NCBI RefSeq assembly: GCF_025751495.1
Contig: NZ_JAOWKZ010000001.1
Span: 62,001 to 126,000 of the forward strand
Direction of reading: 5' to 3'
Source of the DNA: Albidovulum litorale
GTDB lineage: Bacteria > Pseudomonadota > Alphaproteobacteria > Rhodobacterales > Rhodobacteraceae
Length of the DNA: 64,000 bases
A program made the position numbers and the translations under genes. Every line of letters begins with the position of its first letter. Positions within the stretch are counted from its first letter, which is position 1. Below are positions 44,514 through 52,817 of the stretch, piece by piece. Under the pieces are notes generated by a model. The model searched no databases, was not told the DNA's origin, and was given only the letters and a program-made list of their open reading frames with translations.

Positions 44514-45188
44514 TTACGCCCGGCAGGACATTCGGGCAACAATGTCCGGAAGTTCGGCGAAGTTCCGAAACACGTGGGTAACCCTGATTTCTTCCAAGGG
44601 CACTCTCAGATACCCTTCCGAATAGAGGAGAAAGGGCAGGTTGGCGGCCTCCGCCGTCCGGGCGTCGACCTCGCTGTCACCGATATAGATCGCAGTCGAG
44701 CCGAGCGCAGAAGCCGCGGCCTGAAGCGGGGCAGGGTGGGGCTTTTTCTCGGGCAAGCTGTCACCTGCAACGACAGCATCGAAGTAGCCATCGAGACTGA
44801 GTGCTTCCAGAACCGCTTTGGTCGCCGCGCCGGGCTTGTTGGTGCAGATACCCAATGGATGGCCGCGCTGCCGGAGCGCTGCAAGCGCATTGGTAACATT
44901 CGGGTAGACACGCGTCAGTTCTGAGGACCGCGCGGTGTAGTCAGAGACAAGCCCGTCGGTCAACTCGGCATGACGCTCCGGCGAAAGACTGCGGGCGGCC
45001 ATCACCCGGCGTACCAAAGTTGGTGCGCCATCGCCGACATAGGACTGAACGTCGGCGCGACCCATCGTCTGCCTTCCCTCAGCAACCAGCATTCGGTTCA
45101 CTGCCGCCATGAGGTCTGGCACACTGTCGATCAGCGTTCCATCGAGATCGAAGATCAGCGAGGGCAGGGGGCTCACGCCGCCTTCCAT
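44514..45188 (-). CDS. gph: Phosphoglycolate phosphatase-like HAD hydrolase
   Basis: 224 aa, HAD superfamily with nucleophile D14 and general acid D16 (LIFDLDGTLIDSVPDLMAAVNRML), then CTNKPGAA (motif II), EKKPHPAPL with the motif III Lys, and IYIGDSEVDARTAEAA (motif IV). The cap and the Gph-type DLDGTLIDSVPDL start support 2-phosphoglycolate as substrate, i.e. salvage of the product of RuBisCO oxygenation or DNA repair. It overlaps the upstream redoxin gene by 16 bp, and rpe is the next gene up: the rpe-redoxin-gph order suggests one operon. Confidence 0.88.
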   Translation of the reverse strand: MEGGVSPLPSLIFDLDGTLIDSVPDLMAAVNRMLVAEGRQTMGRADVQSYVGDGAPTLVRRVMAARSLSPERHAELTDGLVSDYTARSSELTRVYPNVTNALAALRQRGHPLGICTNKPGAATKAVLEALSLDGYFDAVVAGDSLPEKKPHPAPLQAAASALGSTAIYIGDSEVDARTAEAANLPFLLYSEGYLRVPLEEIRVTHVFRNFAELPDIVARMSCRA

Positions 45189-45727
45189 TTGATCGAACAG
45201 CCCATCGAGGCGACCTGATCCACCGGCCCCTTGCCGGTTTCGGCCACCTGTTTCATCGCCTCGAACAGCTCGCGCTTCACATCGGGACCCGCCGCCTGAC
45301 GGCCCGACGCATCGAGGCGGCCGCGATATTGCAGTTCCAGCGCCGCGTTGAAGCCGAAAAAATCTGGTGTACAGATCGCGTCGTAAACCTTTGCAACAAA
45401 CTGGCTTTCATCGAAGAGGTAAGGGAAGGTAAAGCCGTGTTTAACCGCCTCCGCCTTCATCGCGTCAAAGCCGTCCTGCGGATAAGCAACGGGATCGTTG
45501 GAAGATATTGCCGCAACGCCAATGCCGAGCGCCTGCAATGCCTTCGCGTCGCGCACGATCCGGTCGATGACCGACTGCACATAGGGGCAATGGTTGCAGA
45601 TGAACATGATCAGCGTGCCGTTCGGACCTGCGACATCGCCAAGCGACCAGTTACGGTCATCGGTGCCGGGCAGCGTGAAATCCGGCGCTTTCCAGCCAAA
45701 ATCGCAGACGGGCGGGGATACGGCCAT
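45173..45727 (-). CDS. Thioredoxin-fold redoxin (AhpC/TSA-like)
   Basis: 184 aa from the ATG at 45727 (AAGGAGA upstream). The start VCDFGWKAPDFTLPGTDDRNWSL and the active site C44-N-H-C47 (MFICNHCPYVQSVIDRI) match the family of small redoxins annotated as thioredoxin-like or peroxiredoxin-like in proteobacteria. A single CxxC with no resolving Cys elsewhere suggests a thioredoxin-type disulfide exchange. No signal peptide, so cytoplasmic. It sits 10 bp after rpe and overlaps gph. Confidence 0.85.
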   Translation of the reverse strand: MAVSPPVCDFGWKAPDFTLPGTDDRNWSLGDVAGPNGTLIMFICNHCPYVQSVIDRIVRDAKALQALGIGVAAISSNDPVAYPQDGFDAMKAEAVKHGFTFPYLFDESQFVAKVYDAICTPDFFGFNAALELQYRGRLDASGRQAAGPDVKRELFEAMKQVAETGKGPVDQVASMGCSIKWKAA

Positions 45728-45737
45728 GGTCGTCTCC

Positions 45738-46427
45738 TTACTGTGCGGCCTCGGCGGCGGCACGGATTGCGGCGATATTCTTGCCATAGACTTCGGGTTT
45801 CGCAACGGACCCACCCGAGAAAACGCCTGAGCCCGCGACCAGCACGTCGGCACCGGCCGCAGCAACAAGCGGCGCGGTTTCCGGCGTGATGCCGCCGTCG
45901 ATTTCTATGTGGATCGGGCGGTCGCCGATCATGGCACGCAAAGAACGCACCTTATCTATTTGAGGGTGAATGAATTTTTGTCCGCCAAACCCCGGATTGA
46001 CAGTCATGACGCAAACGAGATCGACGAGATCGAGAACTGGTGCCAACGCCTCGGCCGGGGTGCCGGGATTGATTGCAAGACCGGCTTTTTTTTCTGTGGC
46101 CCGAATGGCTTGCAGCGTACGGTGAATGTGTGGTCCAGCCTCGATATGGGCGGTGATAATGTCTGCGCCAGCCTCGGCAAAGGCGTCGATATAGGGATCG
46201 ACCGGCGCGATCATCAGATGCACGTCCATGACCGTTTTAATATGCGGCCGGATTGCCTTGCAGGTCGCGGGACCGAACGTCAGGTTCGGCACGAAATGGC
46301 CGTCCATCACATCGACATGAACCCAGTCGCAGCCTTGATCTTCAATCGCCTGGATTTCCTGGCCAAAGTTGGCGAAATCTGCGGACAGGATCGATGGGGC
46401 GATCTTGATCTTGCGGTCAAAGGTCAT
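45738..46427 (-). CDS. rpe: Ribulose-phosphate 3-epimerase Rpe
   Basis: 229 aa, TIM barrel. It interconverts ribulose-5-P and xylulose-5-P in the pentose-phosphate or Calvin cycle. The family signatures are all present: IKIAPSILSADFANF, CDWVHVDVMDGHFVPNLTFGP, DVHLMIAPVDPYI, VMTVNPGFGGQKFI and IEIDGGITPETAPLVAAAGADVLVAGSGVF. It is the first gene of the rpe-redoxin-gph string. The 120 bp upstream contain CCGAT-t-ATCGG, a small palindrome near 46530. Confidence 0.96.
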   Translation of the reverse strand: MTFDRKIKIAPSILSADFANFGQEIQAIEDQGCDWVHVDVMDGHFVPNLTFGPATCKAIRPHIKTVMDVHLMIAPVDPYIDAFAEAGADIITAHIEAGPHIHRTLQAIRATEKKAGLAINPGTPAEALAPVLDLVDLVCVMTVNPGFGGQKFIHPQIDKVRSLRAMIGDRPIHIEIDGGITPETAPLVAAAGADVLVAGSGVFSGGSVAKPEVYGKNIAAIRAAAEAAQ

Positions 46428-46547
46428 GGGGGCAGGCTCCGGGTTTGCTGTCTGGTTTCATCTAATGGCAAAGGCCGGGCGATACCAGCGGGAAGGCAAA
46501 CTCCGTATGCGTTTAAATTACATAATACCGATTATCGGATAATTGTG

Positions 46548-47705
46548 CTAACCTGACTTAACTCCAATCGGTTGCCCTTTTTGCCAGACACCTTGTAATT
46601 CGAGCGATCCGGTAAGGTGCACAAAATCCGCGTCCCGCCCTGCCGCCAACATGCCGCAACTGCCAATCAAACCCAAAACGCGCGCAGGAACGGACGTGGC
46701 CATTGCCAAGGCGCGGTCACGCGGCAGCCCGACATCGTTGCAGATCACGCGGATCGCCCGGGCCATTGAAAGATCCGCACCGGCGAGTGTGCCATCCGCC
46801 AGCATCAGGCGCCCGTCCTCTCGACGTATCTCTCGGCCGTTGAGGCTGAACTGCGAGATGTTCGAACCTGCAGGCGCCATCGCGTCGGTCACAAGGAATA
46901 TCTCCCCCGGCCCCGTCTTGGCCCGCAAAGCCGCGCGCATGACCTCAGGATGGACATGAATGCCATCCGCGATCATGCCCGCATCCAATGCACCCGTCGC
47001 CAAGACCGCACCGACAAGACCCGGTTCGCGATTGCCGAGCTGGCTCATCGCGTTGAAAAGATGGGTGGCGAGACGTGCACCGGATTTAGCGGCGGAGACG
47101 CAGCGATCAAACCCGGCATCGGTATGGCCGAGCGACACGATAATACCGACGCCGCTCAAAGTAGCGATTTGATCGTCGGTCACCGATTCCGGCGCCAAGG
47201 TCACCATCAGCCGGGGTAAGCGTCGGGCGGCATCGCAGAGGAACGCCAGATCGCCCTCACCCATCGGTCGGATCAGCGACGGGTCGTGCGCACCTTTGCG
47301 CGCGATGCTCAGATGCGGACCTTCAAGATGAAGTCCGGCAATCCCCCCAACACCTGCCGCAATCGCTGCTTCGACCGCCTCGACCGCTGCGCGGGTTTGA
47401 TCCGGCGTGTCTGTGATCAGAGTTGGTAGGATTGTCAGCGATCCGAGCGAAGCATGTGCAGCGGCGATGCGCGTCAGGGTCTTCACGTTCGGCGCATCGT
47501 TGAACATGACGCCGCCGCCGCCATTCAGTTGCAGGTCGACAAATCCCGGTGCCAGAACCCCTCCGTCGAGTTTAACCGTTTCGGCGCCATCGACCTTGGC
47601 ATCGGGCGGCAGCATTGCCGCGATCCGGCCATCCTTGACCAGCAGTGATCCGGGACCCGACCGCGCCCCATCGAAGACATCCGCGCCTGTGAAAAGCGTA
47701 TTCAT
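46548..47705 (-). CDS. nagA: N-acetylglucosamine-6-phosphate deacetylase NagA
   Basis: 385 aa, amidohydrolase fold. It removes acetate from GlcNAc-6-P. VLAPGFVDLQLNGGGGVMFND, GLHLEGPHLS (metal-binding Glu), SLGHTDAGFD, ATHLFNAMSQLGNREPG and LVTDAMAPAG are standard NagA motifs. It begins one base inside the stop of the upstream SIS-type deaminase gene (overlap at 47705). Last gene of the nagK-gntR-deaminase-nagA operon, which runs leftward. Confidence 0.95.
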   Translation of the reverse strand: MNTLFTGADVFDGARSGPGSLLVKDGRIAAMLPPDAKVDGAETVKLDGGVLAPGFVDLQLNGGGGVMFNDAPNVKTLTRIAAAHASLGSLTILPTLITDTPDQTRAAVEAVEAAIAAGVGGIAGLHLEGPHLSIARKGAHDPSLIRPMGEGDLAFLCDAARRLPRLMVTLAPESVTDDQIATLSGVGIIVSLGHTDAGFDRCVSAAKSGARLATHLFNAMSQLGNREPGLVGAVLATGALDAGMIADGIHVHPEVMRAALRAKTGPGEIFLVTDAMAPAGSNISQFSLNGREIRREDGRLMLADGTLAGADLSMARAIRVICNDVGLPRDRALAMATSVPARVLGLIGSCGMLAAGRDADFVHLTGSLELQGVWQKGQPIGVKSG

Positions 47706-48736
47706 CAGACCGTCTCGGTGACTTTGTTGAGGTGACGCGGCCGGTCGGGGTCGATGCCACGGGCCAGCGCGACCTCTTCCACCATCGCGTAGAAAGAAAC
47801 GATCAGCGCAAGCGGATCGGTCAGCGGGTGGTCCGTTCGGACGAAGGGCAACTGGCGGGCTTTCGTGACACGGTCAGATGTGACAAAGACCGTCGCCCCC
47901 TTCCCTGCGATCGCATCGGCGACCTCGACAACGGCGTCCTCAGCCGCATCGGCCGCAGCGAAGGCCAGAACCGGGAAATTCTGCGACACGATGGAAACCG
48001 GTCCATGCAGGACCTCCGCCGAGGAATAGTTCTCGGCATGAATCTGGCAGGTTTCCTTGAACTTGAGCGCGGCCTCGCCTGACATGGCGTAACTTGGACC
48101 CCGGCCCAATGTATAGAGCGAGGCGGCATGGGCAAGACGCCCGCCAAGGTTGGACCAGTCAACCCGCGCTGCCTTGTCCAGTTGCGACGGCAGGTTCGTG
48201 ATGGCGGCGCTCAGCTCAGCGTCCCCGTGCCATTCTGCAATCAGAGCCAGCCCCGCCACAGCTGAAGTGACGAATGTCTTGGTCGCGGCCACCGAAAGCT
48301 CCGGCCCGGCCTGAATGTCCAGGACCTGATCGCTGGCGGCGGCCAGCGGCGAGGAAGCGTCATTGGTTACAGCGACCGTCAACGCCCCCCCCGCCCGCGC
48401 GACGCGCGCCAGTTCGACGATGTCTGGACTCTTGCCCGATTGCGAAACCGACAGGCAAAGGCTGCCGCCGAGTTTCAGCGGAGCCCGGTAGATCGAGGCG
48501 ACCGAAGGACCGATGGAGGCAACCGGCAGGCCCAGCGTCAACTCGGCCACGTATTTCAGATAGGTGCAGGCATGATCCGAGGATCCCCGCGCAACCGTGG
48601 CAATATAGGATGGGTCGAGGCTGCGCGCGGCCTTGGCTGCTTCCCGGATCGCCGCCCCGCCCTTGTCCAGAAGCCGGGCGACGGCATCAGGAATCTCACG
48701 AATCTCTTTGCGCATCAAACTTTGTGAAGTTGTCAT
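47705..48736 (-). CDS. SIS-domain glucosamine-6-phosphate deaminase (NagB-II type)
   Basis: 343 aa with two SIS domains. It is expected to convert glucosamine-6-P to fructose-6-P plus ammonia, in place of the unrelated NagB. The start MRKEIREIPDAVARLL and the motifs ARGSSDHACTYLKY, SVSQSGKSPDIVELARVARAGGALTVAVTND, GRGPSYAMSGEAALKFKETCQIHAENYSSAEVLHGP are those of GlmS-isomerase-like NagB-II/AgaS proteins. ATG 48736 has GGAGG 7 bases upstream. The GntR gene ends 1 bp before this start. An amino-sugar isomerase other than deaminase is possible. Confidence 0.88.
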   Translation of the reverse strand: MTTSQSLMRKEIREIPDAVARLLDKGGAAIREAAKAARSLDPSYIATVARGSSDHACTYLKYVAELTLGLPVASIGPSVASIYRAPLKLGGSLCLSVSQSGKSPDIVELARVARAGGALTVAVTNDASSPLAAASDQVLDIQAGPELSVAATKTFVTSAVAGLALIAEWHGDAELSAAITNLPSQLDKAARVDWSNLGGRLAHAASLYTLGRGPSYAMSGEAALKFKETCQIHAENYSSAEVLHGPVSIVSQNFPVLAFAAADAAEDAVVEVADAIAGKGATVFVTSDRVTKARQLPFVRTDHPLTDPLALIVSFYAMVEEVALARGIDPDRPRHLNKVTETV

Positions 48737-48737
48737 A

Positions 48738-49496
48738 TCAGGCCTCCGGTATGCGCATTTCGGCAACGAAATCATAGGCATCGCCGCGATAGATGGATTT
48801 GGTGAACTCGACGACGCGGTCGTCGGGCAAGTATGAGACGCGTTCGATTCTGAGCCCTGCTGCCATCGGCTGCACGCCCAGCAACTCAGCATCTGCGGCA
48901 CAGAGATTGATAGCAGAAATCTTCTGGACCGCCCGCACCGGGCGCAGCCCGGCTTCGCCCAGAACCTCATAAAGCGATCGGGTCACGACCAGCGGATTGG
49001 GCAGAATCGCGGTTGGCAGCGACGCGCGTTCAATGGCCATCGGTCGCCCGTCGGCACGTCTCAGGCGCGCGAGACGTGCGACCTGATCACCTTGGGCAAG
49101 TCCCAGCGTATCGACCTCTTCGACCGTGGGCAGAAAGAGGCCGCGCTCCAGCCAGTCCATTTCAGACCGGTAACCCCGCCGCGCCATATCCTCGGAAAAC
49201 GAGGTCAGCCGTGACAACGACTGCTCCACCCGGGGCCGCGCCGAGGCGACGAACGAGCCCGATCCCTGCCGTTGCAGGACCAACCCTCGGTCCACGAGTT
49301 CGGCGATGGCCTTGCGCACCGTCACCCGCGACAGATCGGAGATGGCCGCGATTTCACGCTCGGGCGGCAGGGGCATGTCGGGGGCAAGAAAACCCGACGC
49401 GATGCCGGCCTCGATCCGCTTGCGAAGCTGGACATAGAGCGGCCCGTTCGCGGGGTTCAGCCAATGCTCAGGATCGAGAAATTCGCTGATCTTCAT
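48738..49496 (-). CDS. GntR/HutC-family regulator of the amino-sugar cluster
   Basis: 252 aa. The N-terminal winged HTH (about 18-85: LYVQLRKRIEAGI, LPPEREIAAISDLSRVTVRKAIAELVDRGLVLQRQGSGSFV) is followed by a UTRA effector domain (about 100-245) of the kind that binds GlcN-6-P or GlcNAc-6-P in NagR-like proteins. Its ATG overlaps the kinase stop (4 bp). It probably represses both arms of the divergent cluster via the GGTAT repeats between nagK and murQ; the effector is inferred from context. Confidence 0.9.
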   Translation of the reverse strand: MKISEFLDPEHWLNPANGPLYVQLRKRIEAGIASGFLAPDMPLPPEREIAAISDLSRVTVRKAIAELVDRGLVLQRQGSGSFVASARPRVEQSLSRLTSFSEDMARRGYRSEMDWLERGLFLPTVEEVDTLGLAQGDQVARLARLRRADGRPMAIERASLPTAILPNPLVVTRSLYEVLGEAGLRPVRAVQKISAINLCAADAELLGVQPMAAGLRIERVSYLPDDRVVEFTKSIYRGDAYDFVAEMRIPEA

Positions 49497-50368
49497 GTGC
49501 CCCCCTCAGCCAGCCGGGACGCTAGAAGCAAAGCGCCGTCCAGCGCAGTTCCTTCAGCCGCGCGGATCCGCGAAGCGAGCCCGGAGTCAATCCAATCGGC
49601 ATAGGCCGGGCCAAGCCCGCCCGTCATGCAGATCGCCTCGCCCTCGGTCAGCCCAAGCGTGGTGAGGGCGGATTCGATATAAGTCGCACCCTCCCGCATC
49701 AGGCGGATAGCAACGGCATCTCCACCCTTGGCCGCAGTCACGATCTCTGGCGCGAACGCTGCGAAATCGACCGGGCTGGAAGACAGGGCGAACGCGATGA
49801 TACCGGGCCCGCTGTCAAATCGCTCATACATCGCCTCAGTGAGCGGGCTGTGAGGCGTCATTCCATCACCGGCCAGCAATGTTTCTTGCAGAAGCTGTCG
49901 GCCGAGCCAGGCGCCTGACGCCTGATCACCGAGCAGAAAGCCCCAGCCACCCAGAACACGGATGACGCCAGCATTCTGTCGGCCGATGAATGACCCAGTA
50001 CCAATCGCCGCAACCGCCCCGTCCCGATCTCCCAAAGCGCCTGCAATCATCGTCGGCTGATCGTCGGTCACCGCCACGCGCCTGAACGGCAACGCGCTGG
50101 CAACCCTGTCGGCCATCGCCGCATCCATGACGCCCGCAAGACCGACATGAGCAATCGCACCTGCAAGGCCGTCTGCGGAAAGCCCGGCCGTGTCTGCGAG
50201 GCGGTTTAGCAGGTCGCCGACCCTTGCGATCGCACCAACGAAGTCAGACACATTGGCCGGACCGCCGGTCACCTCGACCCGCCGCCCCCCGCGCTTGAAT
50301 ATCAGCGCGGCGCGGCTGGATGTGCCGCCGCCATCAAGGCCAACCATGATTGAGTCGTCTCGCATCAT
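49493..50368 (-). CDS. N-acetylglucosamine kinase-like BadF/BcrA ATPase
   Basis: 291 aa from MM at 50368; the in-frame codons upstream are intergenic. The ASKHA fold begins IMVGLDGGGTSSRAALI (phosphate-1), then LAGAIAHVGLAGVMD and AIGTGSFIGR (phosphate-2), GGWGFLLGDQASGAWLGRQLLQETL and CMTGGLGPAY. It should phosphorylate GlcNAc (or MurNAc) entering through the ABC transporter. There is no clear ribosome-binding site before 50368; an in-frame ATG seven codons later is an alternative. First gene of the leftward operon. Confidence 0.87.
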   Translation of the reverse strand: MMRDDSIMVGLDGGGTSSRAALIFKRGGRRVEVTGGPANVSDFVGAIARVGDLLNRLADTAGLSADGLAGAIAHVGLAGVMDAAMADRVASALPFRRVAVTDDQPTMIAGALGDRDGAVAAIGTGSFIGRQNAGVIRVLGGWGFLLGDQASGAWLGRQLLQETLLAGDGMTPHSPLTEAMYERFDSGPGIIAFALSSSPVDFAAFAPEIVTAAKGGDAVAIRLMREGATYIESALTTLGLTEGEAICMTGGLGPAYADWIDSGLASRIRAAEGTALDGALLLASRLAEGGT

Positions 50369-50524
50369 AAAGATACCATTATAATACCTATACGCTAAAA
50401 GAAAGCCATTATTGAAAACCAGAAGGCAAAAACTGGCGCTACGATAAGGCCAATAGAGGCCGAGCAAGAAAATATTGGACAAAAGGTATTAAATAGGTAT
50501 TCTTATTCGAGCGAGGAGGATTCG
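50369..50524. promoter_or_regulatory. Divergent promoter region of the nag and mur operons with paired GGTAT repeats
   Basis: Two matched 16-bp sites read GGTATTA-N4-GGTAT. One is on the minus strand (50373-50388), just 5 bp before the kinase ATG; the other on the plus strand (50485-50500), 25 bp before the murQ ATG. In each the GGTAT half-sites are 11 bp apart. They are AT-rich and likely overlap promoter elements. Their symmetric placement suggests operators for the GntR-family protein. Confidence 0.6.
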
Positions 50525-51460
50525 ATGCCGTCAGCTGCCACTGAGCGACTTCATAAAGCCGCCAAAGGCCTTGATGTCCGTCCGGGGCAGGAGGTTCTTG
50601 ATGTGCTGTTGATCGCGCAAAGAGCCGCAGTCGATGCCGTACACAGTGCACTGCCAGGACTCGAGGCCGGCGCCGAGATAATGGCGGAGGCGATCCGCAC
50701 AGGCCATCGTCTTATCTATGCCGGCGCGGGCTCTTCTGCCCTGATGGCGAATGCCGATGGTATCGAACTGCCCGGAACCTACGGCATCCCTCCCGAAAGC
50801 ATCCTGCTTCTGATGGCCGGTGGCCTTCCGACAGATGCAAATATGCCCGGCGCGACAGAAGACGATACCAAGGAAGCCGAGAAAGCCGCTGTGGCGATCC
50901 GGAAGGGAGACGCAGTCATCGCCGTTACGGCGTCTGGCAGCACCCCCTACCCTGTCGCAGTGGCGATCGCCGCCAGGGCGAAAGGCGCGAAGATCATTGC
51001 CGTTGCCAACAACCCCGGTGCACCGATCTTCGGACATGCAGACGTCGCGGTCTGCCTGCCGACGCCGCCCGAAGTAATTGCCGGGTCCACAAGGATGGGT
51101 GCCGGAACGGCGCAGAAGGTCGCGTTGAACCTTATGTCGACGCTGATGGGCATCAGGCTGGGCCAAGTCCACGATGGGATGATGGTCGGCCTTGTGGCCG
51201 ACAATGCCAAGCTGCGCGCCCGCGCGCAGGCGATGGTGATGAAAATCGCCAGGGTTGATGCCGATACCGCGACCCGGGCGCTGGCCGCAGCGGGTGGCGC
51301 GGTGAAACCCGCCGTTCTGATTGCCAAGGGAGCGAACCCCGATGAGGCAGCCAGACTATTGATGACAAGCGACAACAACCTCCGCGCGGCGCTCGCGCGG
51401 GCCACCGAAACCGGCATCCAGGGCCGGACAATCCAGACCAACCAAGGGAGTGAGCAATGA
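50525..51460 (+). CDS. murQ: N-acetylmuramic acid 6-phosphate etherase MurQ
   Basis: 311 aa. It cleaves the lactyl ether of MurNAc-6-P to give GlcNAc-6-P and lactate. The start TERLHKAAKGLD corresponds to the TERxNPxTxxLD of MurQ. GHRLIYAGAGSSALMANADGIELPGTYGIPP contains the catalytic-Glu position E81. The SIS core follows (AVTASGSTPYPVAVAIAARAKGAKIIAVANNPG), then TPPEVIAGSTRMGAGTAQKVALNLMSTLMGIRLGQVHDGMMV. GAGGAGG precedes the ATG. The 3' end overlaps the next gene by 4 bp. It heads the rightward transporter operon. Confidence 0.93.
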   Translation: MPSAATERLHKAAKGLDVRPGQEVLDVLLIAQRAAVDAVHSALPGLEAGAEIMAEAIRTGHRLIYAGAGSSALMANADGIELPGTYGIPPESILLLMAGGLPTDANMPGATEDDTKEAEKAAVAIRKGDAVIAVTASGSTPYPVAVAIAARAKGAKIIAVANNPGAPIFGHADVAVCLPTPPEVIAGSTRMGAGTAQKVALNLMSTLMGIRLGQVHDGMMVGLVADNAKLRARAQAMVMKIARVDADTATRALAAAGGAVKPAVLIAKGANPDEAARLLMTSDNNLRAALARATETGIQGRTIQTNQGSEQ

Positions 51461-52716
51461 CACCGAAGAAACTGACCGGCCTCCTGTTGGCCACCACGGT
51501 CCTCGGCTCGGCCTTCGCGGCCAATGCGCAGGACGTGACGCTGACCATTGAAAGCTGGCGCAATGATGACCTGTCGATCTGGCAAGACAAGATCATCCCG
51601 GCCTTCGAGGCCGCCAATCCCGGCATCAAGGTCCAGTTCACCCCCTCTGCACCCGCAGAATACAACGCCGCGCTGAACTCCAAGCTCGACGCGGGCACCG
51701 CGGGCGACCTGATCACCTGCCGGCCTTTCGACGCCTCGCTCGCACTTTTTGACGGCGGCAAGCTGGCCGATCTTTCCGACCTTGAGGCGATGGCGAACTT
51801 CTCTGACGTCGCAAAATCCGCCTGGCAGACCGATGACGGATCGGCAACGTTCTGTGTCCCGATGGCCTCGGTCATCCACGGTTTCATCTATAACAAGGAC
51901 GCCTTCGCAGAGCTCGGGATCGAGGTTCCGGCGACCGAGGCCGACTTCTTCGCCGCCCTCGACAAGATCAAGGAAGACGGCACCTACATCCCGATGGCGA
52001 TGGGCACCAACGACCAGTGGGAAGCCGCGACCATGGGCTACAACAATATCGGCCCGAACTACTGGAAGGGCGAGGAAGGCCGACTGGCGCTGATCAAGGG
52101 TGAGCAGAAGCTGACCGACGAGGCCTGGGTCGCGCCCTACCGGCAACTGGCAAAATGGGGCGCTTATCTCGGCGACGGATATGAGGCGCAGACCTATCCC
52201 GACAGCCAGAACCTGTTCACCCTTGGCCGTGCGGCGATCTATCCGGCGGGTTCGTGGGAAATCTCGGGTTTCAACAGCTTGGTCGATTTCGAGATGGGCG
52301 CCTTTTATCCGCCGGTCCAGAATGCCGGTGACGAATGCTACATCTCCGACCACACCGACATCGCCATCGGCCTGAATGCCGCGAGCCCGAATGCCGACGC
52401 GGCGCGAACCTTCCTGAACTGGGTCGGCTCGGCCGAATTCGCGACGCTCTACGCCAACGCCCTGCCGGGCTTCTTCTCGCTGAACTCGGCGCCGGTCGCG
52501 ATGGAGGACCCGCTGGCACAGGAATTCGTCTCCTGGCGGGACAAATGCCATTCGACGATCCGCTCGACCTACCAGATTCTGTCGCGCGGCACGCCGAACC
52601 TTGAGACCGAAACCTGGAACGCGAGCGTCAACGTGATCAAGGGCACCGAGACCCCGGAAGATGCCAGTCAGCGGCTGCAGGATGGCCTCGCCTCCTGGTA
52701 TGCGCCGCAACAGTAA
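51457..52716 (+). CDS. Sugar ABC transporter substrate-binding protein
   Basis: 419 aa, family 1 extracellular solute-binding protein (MalE/UgpB-like). A signal peptide (MTPKKLTGLLLATTVLGSAFAANA) precedes DVTLTIESWRNDDLSIWQDKIIPAFEAANPGIKVQFTPS. Cys residues at TCRPFDA, ATFCVPMAS, DECYIS and DKCHS suggest disulfides. It should capture the amino sugar or glycoside in the periplasm. The start overlaps the murQ stop. A conserved hairpin element sits between it and the permease genes. Confidence 0.92.
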   Translation: MTPKKLTGLLLATTVLGSAFAANAQDVTLTIESWRNDDLSIWQDKIIPAFEAANPGIKVQFTPSAPAEYNAALNSKLDAGTAGDLITCRPFDASLALFDGGKLADLSDLEAMANFSDVAKSAWQTDDGSATFCVPMASVIHGFIYNKDAFAELGIEVPATEADFFAALDKIKEDGTYIPMAMGTNDQWEAATMGYNNIGPNYWKGEEGRLALIKGEQKLTDEAWVAPYRQLAKWGAYLGDGYEAQTYPDSQNLFTLGRAAIYPAGSWEISGFNSLVDFEMGAFYPPVQNAGDECYISDHTDIAIGLNAASPNADAARTFLNWVGSAEFATLYANALPGFFSLNSAPVAMEDPLAQEFVSWRDKCHSTIRSTYQILSRGTPNLETETWNASVNVIKGTETPEDASQRLQDGLASWYAPQQ

Positions 52717-52750
52717 CCGGTTTCGTCCCGGCTGACGCCGGGCCGACCCG

Positions 52751-52800
52751 CCGGGGGGCCTTCTGCCCCCCGGACCACCCGAGAGTATTTCTGAACAGAA
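52751..52800 (+). repeat. Dispersed hairpin-GAGTATTT element, copy B
   Basis: CCGGGGGGC / GCCCCCCGG (52751-52773, 5-nt loop) is followed by ACCACCCGAGAGTATTTC and TGAACAGAA. It lies between the binding-protein and permease genes of one operon, where it could limit readthrough or protect the upstream mRNA. Homologous to copies A and C. Confidence 0.65.
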
Positions 52801-52817
52801 GAAGGAAGGAGGGCGCC

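Noticed and set aside
50947-52710. 587-codon open frame on the minus strand across murQ and the binding protein
   Set aside because: Both plus-strand genes have clear family motifs and starts; the opposite frame has none.
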